From the NCBI RefSeq assembly GCF_003943465.1, contig NZ_RJPR01000006.1:1-64000 (forward strand): a stretch of DNA of 64,000 nucleotides. Direction: 5' to 3'. Of the stretch, positions 8,710-17,901 are shown piece by piece (the first letter of the stretch is position 1; every line of letters starts with the position of its first letter). A program made the translations under genes and the position numbers. This DNA comes from Streptococcus cristatus (GTDB lineage Bacteria > Bacillota > Bacilli > Lactobacillales > Streptococcaceae). Under the pieces are notes generated by a model. The model was not told the DNA's origin. It ran no database searches and was given only the letters and a program-made list of their open reading frames with translations.

Positions 8710-9885
8710 TTAGAAATTGAGATCTACCCAGCTAAGAGGTGTATAGCCAAGAAGTTCAACGCCATCATATTCTACTGTTTTAACGATCTCTTGAATATTC
8801 GTTTTTAGCTCTTCTATTGATCGGCTGTCTGACTCATCTAATACTAGATCATCTTCCACAATAAATAGTGGCTTTTGATAGCGGTCATAAAGATTATTCA
8901 TAGCTAGACGAAGACCTACAGGATCAATTGGATTCTTATTGGTGTTATTATAGCCATATTTATTGATAAAGACTTCTTGAGAATTACTAGATGCATGGTA
9001 ACTAAAGCTAACAAAATCAACCTTTCCGACTCGTAAGTCAAAGAAGTCATCATTTTCAATATCCAAAGCAATCTGCTCACGCTCTAATCGGCGCAAGAAA
9101 TGGTTTGGATAAGAACCACGAACTTGTACATCTGTAAAGACATAGTTTTCACGGTTCTTAACTTCTGCTTCCATCGCATCAATCGCACTATCTAGATTCT
9201 GACTATAGTTACGACTGACTACCAACATGCCACCAAATTGAAATTCTGGATTAATTGATTTTCCAAGCTTAACAGCACGTGCCGAAGCGACTAATTGATA
9301 GTGAGCCGCCTGCCAGATTCGTTGGTTCCGATTTTCTCCATCTTCAAAGGACAGACCGCCACCAAGATATGGTAAATGGTGTAAAATATTAAATTCATTA
9401 AAGGTAATCCAATATCTTACCTTGTCTTTAAAATGTCTGAAAACAGCTTCTGTATAATGCTCATAAAGTTCAATCATCTTGCGGCTCTTCCACGCACCGT
9501 ATTTTTCATACAGATGAAGAGGAAGATCGAAATGACTTAAAGTTACAATCGGTTCAATATCCTTTTGCAAAACTTGATCAATGATAGTCTCATAATATTT
9601 CAAACCTTCTTCACTTGGCTGCGCTTCTTCTCCAGTTGGGAAAATTCGTGCCCAAGAGATAGAAATTCTATAAACATTGAAGCCCATCGATTGAATCATA
9701 TTCAAATCACTAACATAATCCGGTTGACTCGCTAAAGTAAATTGCCCCAAAAGATCATAGGCACCTATTGGTACTTTTTTGTAGTTGACTTCCCCTGTCA
9801 GTACTCCTATACGTGGTTCACTAATTGGTAATACATCCGTCGTTCCCAAACCTTTATTGCTGTTGGGCATCGTATTTCTAATCAT
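8710..9885 (-). CDS. Family 1 glycoside hydrolase-like protein, shortened and altered
   Basis: 391 residues with AAAGGAG before the ATG. It resembles 6-phospho-beta-glucosidases: RISISWARIFPTG (about 73-85), LSHFDLP (116-122), WITFNE with the general acid Glu164. The nucleophile motif, usually TENG, reads VEDD with Glu344 kept. The normal N-terminal GH1 strand and the C-terminal W-S-x-x-D-N-x-E-W ending are reduced, so the protein is about 80 residues shorter than usual. Either a narrow-specificity enzyme or a glycan-binding pseudoenzyme is possible. No PTS genes flank it. It lies 63 bp after the serine-rich gene in the secA2 transcript, which suggests a link to the adhesin glycan (inference). 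Confidence 0.8.
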   Translation of the reverse strand: MIRNTMPNSNKGLGTTDVLPISEPRIGVLTGEVNYKKVPIGAYDLLGQFTLASQPDYVSDLNMIQSMGFNVYRISISWARIFPTGEEAQPSEEGLKYYETIIDQVLQKDIEPIVTLSHFDLPLHLYEKYGAWKSRKMIELYEHYTEAVFRHFKDKVRYWITFNEFNILHHLPYLGGGLSFEDGENRNQRIWQAAHYQLVASARAVKLGKSINPEFQFGGMLVVSRNYSQNLDSAIDAMEAEVKNRENYVFTDVQVRGSYPNHFLRRLEREQIALDIENDDFFDLRVGKVDFVSFSYHASSNSQEVFINKYGYNNTNKNPIDPVGLRLAMNNLYDRYQKPLFIVEDDLVLDESDSRSIEELKTNIQEIVKTVEYDGVELLGYTPLSWVDLNF

Positions 9886-9948
9886 AATGACTCCTTTTGA
9901 TTTTGTGAATATATGTGGATACTATTGTATCCTCTAGTATCTTTAAAA

Positions 9949-12864
9949 TTATCGCTGATCTTTCTTATTTTGAGCGATAGAAGCCAATCCAGATAATGTA
10001 CTAGCGACATTTTTTAGGTCAGGAGAAATTGGCTGTAAACCTGGTCTTACCATCTGATATGCCTCTTGATCTGTCACGCTCAAGTTTGGAGTTGTAGAGA
10101 CTTGAACAGACAAGCTTTCTTGAGATAGTGCAACTGCCTCTGAAAATTCCTGAGATGCAAGGTTCATACTATCAAGCGATTCTTGTTGATAAGCAAAACG
10201 CATGGATTCAGTTCTTGACAAACTATTTGAGAGAGATTCTGAGATGTATAAACTTTGTGAAATAGACTTAGACTCTGAAACGCTCTGTCTATAAGAAAGC
10301 AACTCTGAAACTGAAATGCTATAAAATTCAGATAACGAAACTCTCACAATACTTTGACTGATTTGCTCTGATTCACTCAGGGAAATCGATTCACTCAAAC
10401 TAAAGGAAGTTGAGATGCTGACACTATGACTAAGAGATTCGGAAAGACTGATAGAGGTTGAGGTGCTCTGACTAGCCGACTCTGAAACTGAAATTAACTT
10501 GCTCTCATATGCAGATTGGGCAACAGAAGCACTAACTGAGAGTGAAGAACTGAGCCAATTATACTCTGAAATTGATTGACTCAAACTTAAAGAAGTTGAA
10601 AGGCTCGCACTTTCACTTAATGATTCAGAGATACTGAGACTCTGGCTAAGGCTTTCGGACTCACTCAAACTCAAGGAGCTTGAAACACTCAGGCTTTGAC
10701 TCAAGGATTCTGAAACACTGAGGCTCTGACTAAGGCTTTCATACTCACTCAAGGAAACTGATTCACTTAAACTAAAGGCAGTTGAAAGGCTTGCACTCTG
10801 ACTGAGAGATTCTGAAACACTCAGAGAGAGTGAAGCACTCTGACTAATAGAGTCGGAAAGCGATGTTAACTTGCTTTCCAATTCAGATTGGGCAACAGAA
10901 GCACTAACTGAGAGTGACGAACTGAGCCAAGTATACTCGGAAAGTGATTCGCTCAAACTAAAGGAAGTCGAAATGCTTGCACTATGACTCAAGGATTCAG
11001 ACACACTAAGACTCTGGCTCTCTTGTTCAGATTGACTGACTGAAATTGACTCACTGAGGCTTAAAGAGAGTGAAGTGCTGACACTCTGGCTCAAGGATTC
11101 TGAAAGGCTGAGACTCTGACTAAGGCTTTCAGATTCACTCAAGAAAGTTGACTCACTCAAACTGAAGGAGCTTGACGCACTGAGACTTTCGGATTCACTC
11201 AAGGAAACTGACTCACTCAAGCTGTAAGAAGTGAAGACGCTCACACTCTGACTGAGAAATTCTGATACACTAATAGACTCGGAAATTGATGTCAATTGGC
11301 TTTCCAATTCGGATTGAGCAACAGAGGCACTAACCGACAATGAAGAACTTAACCAAGTATACTCGGCAATGGACTCACTCAGGGAAATTGACTCGCTCAA
11401 AGAGATTGACTCACTGAGACTGAGAGAAGTTACTGTCCATTCACTCAAAGATTCTGAAAGAGAAAGGGACTGGCTATAGCTAAGTGATTCTGATAGCTGC
11501 TGACTCTCCTTAGCTGATTCAGATTCAAAAAGAAGTTGAGAAAATGCTTCACTCAAAGAGAGAGACTGACTGATGCTCAAAGATTCAGATGCCGAAAGGC
11601 TAAGTGAAGTAAACTCAGACTGAGCCAACCATTCAGAAGTAGAGAGGCTCAGGCTAGTGCTAAGAGAAATCAAGAAAGTATCCGGCTTATTCTCGTTTAC
11701 TGAAGATGAATCAGCTTCCTCCTCATAAACTGGATCTGAAAGACTCAGAGAAGCCTCTTCTAAGGCACTGAGAGACTCAGATTCTGAAAAACTCAGACTA
11801 GCACTAATGGATTCTGACAGAGAAACTGACTGACTATTCGCTACCGAAGTTGAAACGAATTCGCTAAGAAGGATAGAAGCCGACTCGGAAAGGCTCTCGC
11901 TGGCACTGATAGAAGCGGATAACCACTCACTCTCATAGAGTGAATCTGAATCTGATATGCTGAGAGATTCAGATTCAAAGATACTCCAGTATTCAGACTC
12001 GGAAAGACTTTCACTTGCACTGATAGAAGCGGATAGCCATTCACTCTCATAAAGTGAATCTGATTCTGATATGCTGAGAGATTCAGATTCAAAGATACTC
12101 CAGTACTCAGACTCGGAAAGGCTCTCGCTTGCACTGATAGAAGCGGATAGCCATCCACTCTCATAAAGCGAATCTGACTCTGATATGCTGAGGGACTCAG
12201 ATTCGAAAATACTCCAGTATTCAGACTCGGAAAGACTCTCACTCGTGCTGATAGAAGCGGATAGCCATTCACTCTCATAAAGCGAATCTGACTCTGATAT
12301 ACTGAGAGATTCAGATTCAAAAATACTCCAGTATTCAGACTCAGAAAGACTCTCACTCGCACTAATAGAGGCGGATAGAGATTCATCCTCAAGAACCAGC
12401 TCAGATTCTGAATCTGATTGATCGATAATGTGAGAAGAAGAGTCTAAAGAATAAGTCTCTAATGAATAAGTCTCTAATGAATCATTTTCCCACAGCGAAT
12501 CTTGAAGAGGACTCTCACTTGTTGAAACAGAATCACTATCGAAATGTTCAGCAGACAAACTCATTGAAGTCGAAACACTCATTGATAAACTTTGGCTGAC
12601 ATTTTTTATCAGATCGTCTACTACCAAGCTATTGTTGGCTTGAAAATCTTCAAAGTCTTCCATAATAGAAATTGGCTCTGTCTGTGGTTTTAATTCTTCA
12701 TTAATACCTAACACAACCTGATTCTGCTCTTGGGGTTTTCGGCTAATCGGTTTTAAGATGGCTGCATCCGGATCATAATAATTATCATCCTCCGTCACCA
12801 ATCGTTTAAACTTCGATATAACGCGCTTAAACCCCTTTGCTTTTGCTTTATTATTCTTACCCAT
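9949..12864 (-). CDS. Large serine-rich acidic repeat protein without signal peptide or LPXTG
   Basis: 971 residues. The ATG at 12864 has GGGAG upstream; the frame also runs to a TTG at 12921. The basic N-terminus (MGKNNKAKAKGFKRVISKF) has no hydrophobic segment. After about residue 90 it becomes SxSxSx with many Glu plus regularly placed Trp/Tyr. Four tandem 38-residue units (SEYWSIFESES core) lie near residues 163-314. A longer module with WLSSSLSVSASVAQS occurs three times later. The tail (last 60 residues) is not serine-rich and ends AQNKKDQR. No anchor or export signal is visible, so it should be cytosolic unless the N-terminus is an unusual signal. It lies between secA2 and the GH1-like gene. 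It could be a GtfA/GtfB acceptor. I do not know a described family. Confidence 0.85.
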   Translation of the reverse strand: MGKNNKAKAKGFKRVISKFKRLVTEDDNYYDPDAAILKPISRKPQEQNQVVLGINEELKPQTEPISIMEDFEDFQANNSLVVDDLIKNVSQSLSMSVSTSMSLSAEHFDSDSVSTSESPLQDSLWENDSLETYSLETYSLDSSSHIIDQSDSESELVLEDESLSASISASESLSESEYWSIFESESLSISESDSLYESEWLSASISTSESLSESEYWSIFESESLSISESDSLYESGWLSASISASESLSESEYWSIFESESLSISESDSLYESEWLSASISASESLSESEYWSIFESESLSISDSDSLYESEWLSASISASESLSESASILLSEFVSTSVANSQSVSLSESISASLSFSESESLSALEEASLSLSDPVYEEEADSSSVNENKPDTFLISLSTSLSLSTSEWLAQSEFTSLSLSASESLSISQSLSLSEAFSQLLFESESAKESQQLSESLSYSQSLSLSESLSEWTVTSLSLSESISLSESISLSESIAEYTWLSSSLSVSASVAQSELESQLTSISESISVSEFLSQSVSVFTSYSLSESVSLSESESLSASSSFSLSESTFLSESESLSQSLSLSESLSQSVSTSLSLSLSESISVSQSEQESQSLSVSESLSHSASISTSFSLSESLSEYTWLSSSLSVSASVAQSELESKLTSLSDSISQSASLSLSVSESLSQSASLSTAFSLSESVSLSEYESLSQSLSVSESLSQSLSVSSSLSLSESESLSQSLSISESLSESASLSTSLSLSQSISEYNWLSSSLSVSASVAQSAYESKLISVSESASQSTSTSISLSESLSHSVSISTSFSLSESISLSESEQISQSIVRVSLSEFYSISVSELLSYRQSVSESKSISQSLYISESLSNSLSRTESMRFAYQQESLDSMNLASQEFSEAVALSQESLSVQVSTTPNLSVTDQEAYQMVRPGLQPISPDLKNVASTLSGLASIAQNKKDQR
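11923..12378 (-). repeat. Four tandem 114-bp repeats in the serine-rich cytosolic protein gene
   Basis: Four consecutive copies of a 38-codon unit, plus the start of a fifth on the left. The units differ by a few substitutions only (for example E/G before W, A/T in SIS[AT]SES). Confidence 0.9.
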
Positions 12865-12933
12865 AAATATACATTTTCTCCCGAATGCAGTTATATCCTT
12901 ATTATAAAGTCTATAGCACAATCTGTCAAAACT

Positions 12934-15321
12934 TTAGCCAAAGAAAACCTCTAATTTCCCTGTAGGCTGAACATTGACATAACTAAGCGCCATATTTTTT
13001 ATAATTTTAAGATTCATGTCTGCATTCATTCTCTTATATGACTCAAAAGCCTCTTTATGAAACTCAAATACAGGATTCTTTTGTGCATAACCTTGACTAA
13101 CCACTAAAGTTTGAAATTGTTGGAGATAGTCAACTTGCTCCACCCAGCAATCATCCACTGCTCTTAACACTGCGATGCGCTGAAGCTGCCCAAACAGTTC
13201 TGAATCCTCAATTCTATCGCGTTTTCGCTGATATTCTTCAATGAAAAGCTTAGATAGAAACTTCTTAACCTGACGAATGTTTGTCACATCTAAATCTCTT
13301 GGAATTCCTTGACAATAGTAACTAATGTTATCCAAAACAAATCGATACAGATCGGCATGCTCTCTAAATGGATGCTTATTTATATAGGCGTCCATAGCAT
13401 CTGATAAAACAGATAAAAAATATTCTAGTTTAAAGTCAGAATGAGCAATAATGTCATTGCGCTTGTTATAAATGATCTGCCGTTGAATTCGGATACTTTC
13501 GTCATACTGCTCTGTTGATCGTCTTGAAGCAGCTGCCGCATTGTCGCTGTTTCTCTGAGCTTCTGTCACCTCATATTTAATACGAACAGATTTTAGATGA
13601 ACCTTCTGTTTTTCCTCTGGCTTGGCGACTTCTTTTTGATAAAAATCATTGATCCACTTACTGCCAGTCTTTGTGATAATATCATCTTCAAGTGAAACAA
13701 AGAATTTACTTAGTCCAGGTGCGCCTTGACGGCCTGCACGACCACGAAGCTGCAAGTCCACTCGTTCACTGGACATTCTCTCTGTTCCAATAACCGCCAG
13801 TCCGCCTAATTTAGCAACACCTTCTTCTAGGATAATATCCGTTCCACGACCAGCCATAGAGGTTGCGACGGTTACCGCAGAACGCCGACCAGCCTGTGCA
13901 ATCATCTCTGCTTCTTTTGCTGCATTGTAGGCATTTAGCACATTATGAGCAATCCCTTCCTGCAACAGGAGCATGGAGTAAATTTCTGACATTCTTACCG
14001 ATCCTGTCGCAATCAAAACTGGCTGCCCCTTTTTGTGTAGTTTTTTAATATAATCCAAAGAAGCATAAAGTTTTTGAGGGATAGTTAGATAGATCTCATC
14101 TGGATAATCAATCCGTTGATTGGGTTTTCTAGTTGGTACAACGACCACTCCCAAGTCATACACTTCACGAAATTCATCTTCACAGACCTTGCCTGTACCC
14201 GTCATCCCCGCCAATTTAGGAAACATCTTGAACAGATTTTGATAGGTAATAGAGGCCATGGAACGTGTTTCTAAGGAAATCTTTACGCGTTCTCTCGCTT
14301 CCAAGGCTTGATGCAAACCAGATTGAAGTTTATTCCCTTCTAAAACTCGCCCTGTTGCCTCATCCATCAACTTGACTTCGCCATTTTCTACAGTATACTG
14401 ACGATCTTTTTCAAATAAATGATTGGCCCTTAAGGCCAAATTGATTTGACGGATCAGTTGGTAGTTATTTGGATCGTAAGCATTTTGTACACGGAAGTAT
14501 ACTTCTGCTTCCTTGACACCTTTTCTCGTCAACCAGACTGAAGTCCGAGTCGAATCTAGCTTAAAATCTTCCCCTTCCTTCAAGGTCTTAACAAACTCAT
14601 CACAGGTAACAAATAGATTGGACTGAACCCGCGGAGAGCCTGATATAATCAGAGGCATCTGTGCACTATCCAAGAGAGCTGCATCAACCTCATCCACTAA
14701 ACAGAAATAGAACTTAGGCAAGAATTTCTTTGCTTGAGAGGTCGCTAAATTTTCTTCAAGGTAGTCAAATCCCAGCGCACTATGTGTTGTATACACGATA
14801 TCACTTTGATAAATCCGCTGCTTTTGCGCAACCTTCAATTTTTTAGCTGGATTTTCTGAAACACCAATCCCAACTGTCATCCCTAAGTAATGAAAAACAG
14901 GAGCCATTTGTTTAGCGTCACGTATCGCCAAATACTCATTGGCCGTAACCAAGATGGTGCTGTTTCCAGTCAAGGCATTTAAGTACAAGGGAAGAATTGC
15001 TGTTAGTGTTTTGCCCTCTCCCGTCCTCATCTCGGCAATCTGATTGTCTTGCATGACTAAGGCACCTAAGATTTGTACATCGTAAGGATAGAGCCCCAAG
15101 ACACGCTTAGCCGCTTCACGAATGGTGGCATAGGCTTCTGGTAAAATTTCCTGCAGCCTTTCTCCCTCAGCAAGACGGCCCTTAAACCATTGAGTTTTAG
15201 CCTGCAATTCTTTATCTGACATGGCTGTATAATTATCAGAAAGCTGATTAATCTTTTCTAAGATTTTTTTATAACGCCTTAGTTTAAAGGAATTAGCTAA
15301 ATGTAATTTTTTAAGCTTCAT
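12934..15321 (-). CDS. secA2: Accessory Sec translocase ATPase SecA2
   Basis: 795 residues, a SecA-type DEAD ATPase that drives SRR glycoprotein export through SecY2. Walker A is GEGKT (101-105, after AEMRT), Walker B DEVD near residue 210, and the MAGRGTDI motif with a QLRGRAGRQG arginine finger follows around 490-535. It ends without the C-terminal zinc/SecB-binding tail of housekeeping SecA, as usual for aSec SecA2. It overlaps the end of asp3 by 11 bp. The serine-rich gene follows, its ATG about 70 bp downstream. Confidence 0.97.
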   Translation of the reverse strand: MKLKKLHLANSFKLRRYKKILEKINQLSDNYTAMSDKELQAKTQWFKGRLAEGERLQEILPEAYATIREAAKRVLGLYPYDVQILGALVMQDNQIAEMRTGEGKTLTAILPLYLNALTGNSTILVTANEYLAIRDAKQMAPVFHYLGMTVGIGVSENPAKKLKVAQKQRIYQSDIVYTTHSALGFDYLEENLATSQAKKFLPKFYFCLVDEVDAALLDSAQMPLIISGSPRVQSNLFVTCDEFVKTLKEGEDFKLDSTRTSVWLTRKGVKEAEVYFRVQNAYDPNNYQLIRQINLALRANHLFEKDRQYTVENGEVKLMDEATGRVLEGNKLQSGLHQALEARERVKISLETRSMASITYQNLFKMFPKLAGMTGTGKVCEDEFREVYDLGVVVVPTRKPNQRIDYPDEIYLTIPQKLYASLDYIKKLHKKGQPVLIATGSVRMSEIYSMLLLQEGIAHNVLNAYNAAKEAEMIAQAGRRSAVTVATSMAGRGTDIILEEGVAKLGGLAVIGTERMSSERVDLQLRGRAGRQGAPGLSKFFVSLEDDIITKTGSKWINDFYQKEVAKPEEKQKVHLKSVRIKYEVTEAQRNSDNAAAASRRSTEQYDESIRIQRQIIYNKRNDIIAHSDFKLEYFLSVLSDAMDAYINKHPFREHADLYRFVLDNISYYCQGIPRDLDVTNIRQVKKFLSKLFIEEYQRKRDRIEDSELFGQLQRIAVLRAVDDCWVEQVDYLQQFQTLVVSQGYAQKNPVFEFHKEAFESYKRMNADMNLKIIKNMALSYVNVQPTGKLEVFFG

Positions 15322-16345
15322 TCTTTCTCATCCACTCTTCCGTTTTCTCCAAGTCTATTTTTTGAAGCAAAAAGGACTGATCCAACAAATAATCAATTTT
15401 GGTTAGTACCCGTGGCCTATTTTTCAGATGGGCATACTCTTTTACTCTAGCTGAATTGAAGCGTTCCAGCAGCAAATCTCTAAATAAAGGATAATTCACC
15501 CTATTTCGATAGCGATCAAGAACATGCTGATAATCCAATTCTGACATAAAATCATCAGTCACTAAAGCATAGGCATTTTCAAATTGCTGTGAGTAAAGTA
15601 AGGCTGCCATATTTGAAATCGGCCCATAGCCAGCAAAAGCGACCTTTTCAAAAGAATATTCTCGAGCCAGCTTTTCAATTGTTCCAAGTAAGATTTCGAA
15701 GAACTCTTTTTCCATATACAAAAGAGCGTCTTTGTAGGAAGAATTGACTACCAACAAATTTGGAAAATGCTCCCGAACAATTTCTGGAATGTAGCCCGTC
15801 CGATTGAAATCAGGCTCCGTAAAGCAAACGTAAATCGTCTCTTGATTGACGTCCTTATGCAACAATTTCGAAATCCAATAGCGATCGACAGTATAATCTG
15901 CCACACCTTCTTCAGCAATATAGATGCTTTCAAACAAGAAACGATGGCAACCTGAACTCACTAATTGAATTTTATAATGATGGGTATTGTTAGGAACACG
16001 AACGCTCATCGTCTCACCCTGCTTAATGATTTGATTAAAAATCTCCTCATCACGCGCATTCATAAATTCAATCTTCAAGTAGGTCGAATTTTCAGGAAGA
16101 GTCTCCAGATGGCTGCCAAAGATATATTTTTCTCCTCGCTTCAATTCAGGAAGCTGGCTTGTATTGCGCAAAGCCTGATAGTTTGCTTGCGAATGCCATT
16201 CATGAATGACTGTACCAGACGGCATGAACTGATTCTCATATAAAACATGCCCATCTGCTAGCAGCTTCACAGACGATCCATATAGATACTGTGATACACT
16301 TTGCATATCCCAATAAGCAAAATAGATTTCTTCCTTGTATCTCAC
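15311..16345 (-). CDS. asp3: Accessory Sec system protein Asp3
   Basis: 344 residues. Asp3 forms a complex with Asp1 and Asp2 that escorts the glycosylated adhesin to SecA2. The N-terminal half (about 1-150) has the Asp3 beta-sandwich-like pattern (YWDMQSVSQYLYGS, then GEKYIFGSHLETLPENSTYL). The remaining 190 residues form a second, alpha/beta region with VAFAGYGPISNMAALLYS, reminiscent of a hydrolase fold without a clear nucleophile serine. It overlaps asp2 by 4 bp and secA2 by 11 bp, so translation is probably coupled. Confidence 0.9.
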   Translation of the reverse strand: MRYKEEIYFAYWDMQSVSQYLYGSSVKLLADGHVLYENQFMPSGTVIHEWHSQANYQALRNTSQLPELKRGEKYIFGSHLETLPENSTYLKIEFMNARDEEIFNQIIKQGETMSVRVPNNTHHYKIQLVSSGCHRFLFESIYIAEEGVADYTVDRYWISKLLHKDVNQETIYVCFTEPDFNRTGYIPEIVREHFPNLLVVNSSYKDALLYMEKEFFEILLGTIEKLAREYSFEKVAFAGYGPISNMAALLYSQQFENAYALVTDDFMSELDYQHVLDRYRNRVNYPLFRDLLLERFNSARVKEYAHLKNRPRVLTKIDYLLDQSFLLQKIDLEKTEEWMRKNEA

Positions 16346-17901
16346 GAATCAAACTTCCTTTCAAAACTATTCACTAATAAAGTCTTATACTGATTAAAGA
16401 ACCATTCGACAATTCCTTGCGTATCATCATTGTGTCGTCCAGTCAATCCTTTACTAATGATATTAACGCGATAAGCTCGCTTCCCTAGCTCTTCTAGCAT
16501 ATCAGGGTAGGCCGTACCATCGTAGTCATCATGATACATATAAGACACAATAAATTTCGTCCTTGAAAAATTAGCTTCTTTGAACGATGTCCAGAAGTGC
16601 TCATTAAGTTGAGCTATTCCTTTCTCTGATAATTCTCCTGTTGTACGAAACACCAAATCTAAAGAAGTAGGGAAACCTCCAGGACGAATCGTGGATTCAT
16701 TCTCTGCAATATCGCCTAAATTTACTAAGGGCTTACCGACAATCACTGCATGAGGCTCTAACTTGGAAGCATAATACAGAGCTCCAAAGGTCCCCATTGA
16801 TAGTCCGGATAAGGTCAACTGGTCTCTTGTAAAGCCTAATTCATCTAAACAGTGATGAATGACCTGAACAAGCTTTTGCTCTAGCTCTTCTGAGCCGAGA
16901 TAGAAAGCACCACCCTCAGAACGCGGATCTCCAATCAACAAGAAAGGCGCTCCCAAATTGTTCATCATCCAGTATCCCTCAAATCCTTCAGCTGGACGAT
17001 AACCAGAAAAATAAATATTGAGAGGTGGCTTCAAATCACCAGGATGGAAGTAGTAAATCAATTCCTCCCGATTTTTATCCACGACACGATTTCCACCGAT
17101 CAATAAATCCCCATAACCCAAATGAGACTGGCGATGGTGGAATGGTCCAATTTTCACAATTCCTTGACCTTTTACTTGAACACTGACGCTTAGGTAATAA
17201 GAATCGCTGGTATCTAAAACGAGAGGCTTCTCAAAAGATTCTTCATCATAAATCCATTCTTGCATAGGAGAATTGCCAACTGGATAACCCTTGATGACAT
17301 AACGAATTGCGCAATCTTCAGAATTTCTGAACTCTGGCCATAAATCCAAAGGGGCGTCTGCACTCAGAAAGATATTGTACTGATAGGTTGCTACAGTTTG
17401 GTAATCCTCACCATATTGGCCACACAGACGGAGATAGTTAGTTCCTTCATAGTTAATCTGACCTGAAAAGGAGGGATTGACGGCTAGGTGATTAACACTG
17501 AGCTTGGTACCACTTTGCTTAGAAGAAAAGCCTCTTGAAAATAGATACAGCATCTGAGCTGGATCTTCAAAAGTAGACTGAACGGCCCTTTTGCGTAAAA
17601 GGAATCTTTCCAAAGTTTTTGTAGTGATCTGACAGCGCTCATGATAAAACAAGCGATAAACCTGAATTAAGCTGTCCAATACTGTGATGTACTCAAGATG
17701 CTCAACAGTATCGACCAATACAACATCATAGGGCTTAGCAGCCTTCGGTTTCTTCCCATCCTTTTTTAAAATACCAATATCTTCTGGCAAGAGAGACATG
17801 ATATCTTCTGGTTTAACAAATGTCCATGCGATATTACTAGGAATCTCATATTGGTGCTGCCAATTCTCATTGGCAATCTGTAGGACACTAATTCTGTTCA
17901 T
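16342..17901 (-). CDS. asp2: Accessory Sec protein Asp2, predicted glycan O-acetyltransferase
   Basis: 519 residues. Asp2 has an alpha/beta-hydrolase domain that O-acetylates GlcNAc on the SRR adhesin and is needed for export. The nucleophile elbow is SGLSMG with Ser368. Later DYDGTAYPD and GRHNDDTQG supply candidate Asp and His of the triad. The first 300 residues form the usual N-terminal regions. It overlaps asp1 by 14 bp upstream and asp3 by 4 bp downstream. Confidence 0.93.
   Translation of the reverse strand: MNRISVLQIANENWQHQYEIPSNIAWTFVKPEDIMSLLPEDIGILKKDGKKPKAAKPYDVVLVDTVEHLEYITVLDSLIQVYRLFYHERCQITTKTLERFLLRKRAVQSTFEDPAQMLYLFSRGFSSKQSGTKLSVNHLAVNPSFSGQINYEGTNYLRLCGQYGEDYQTVATYQYNIFLSADAPLDLWPEFRNSEDCAIRYVIKGYPVGNSPMQEWIYDEESFEKPLVLDTSDSYYLSVSVQVKGQGIVKIGPFHHRQSHLGYGDLLIGGNRVVDKNREELIYYFHPGDLKPPLNIYFSGYRPAEGFEGYWMMNNLGAPFLLIGDPRSEGGAFYLGSEELEQKLVQVIHHCLDELGFTRDQLTLSGLSMGTFGALYYASKLEPHAVIVGKPLVNLGDIAENESTIRPGGFPTSLDLVFRTTGELSEKGIAQLNEHFWTSFKEANFSRTKFIVSYMYHDDYDGTAYPDMLEELGKRAYRVNIISKGLTGRHNDDTQGIVEWFFNQYKTLLVNSFERKFDS

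Noticed and set aside
8710-9885. A beta-glucoside PTS operon around the GH1-like gene
   Set aside because: No PTS enzyme II or antiterminator gene is nearby; the neighbours are aSec genes.
11841-12392. Minus-strand 183-codon frame inside the serine-rich gene
   Set aside because: It is a second frame of the 114-bp tandem repeats, with no start signal, inside a longer well-supported gene.
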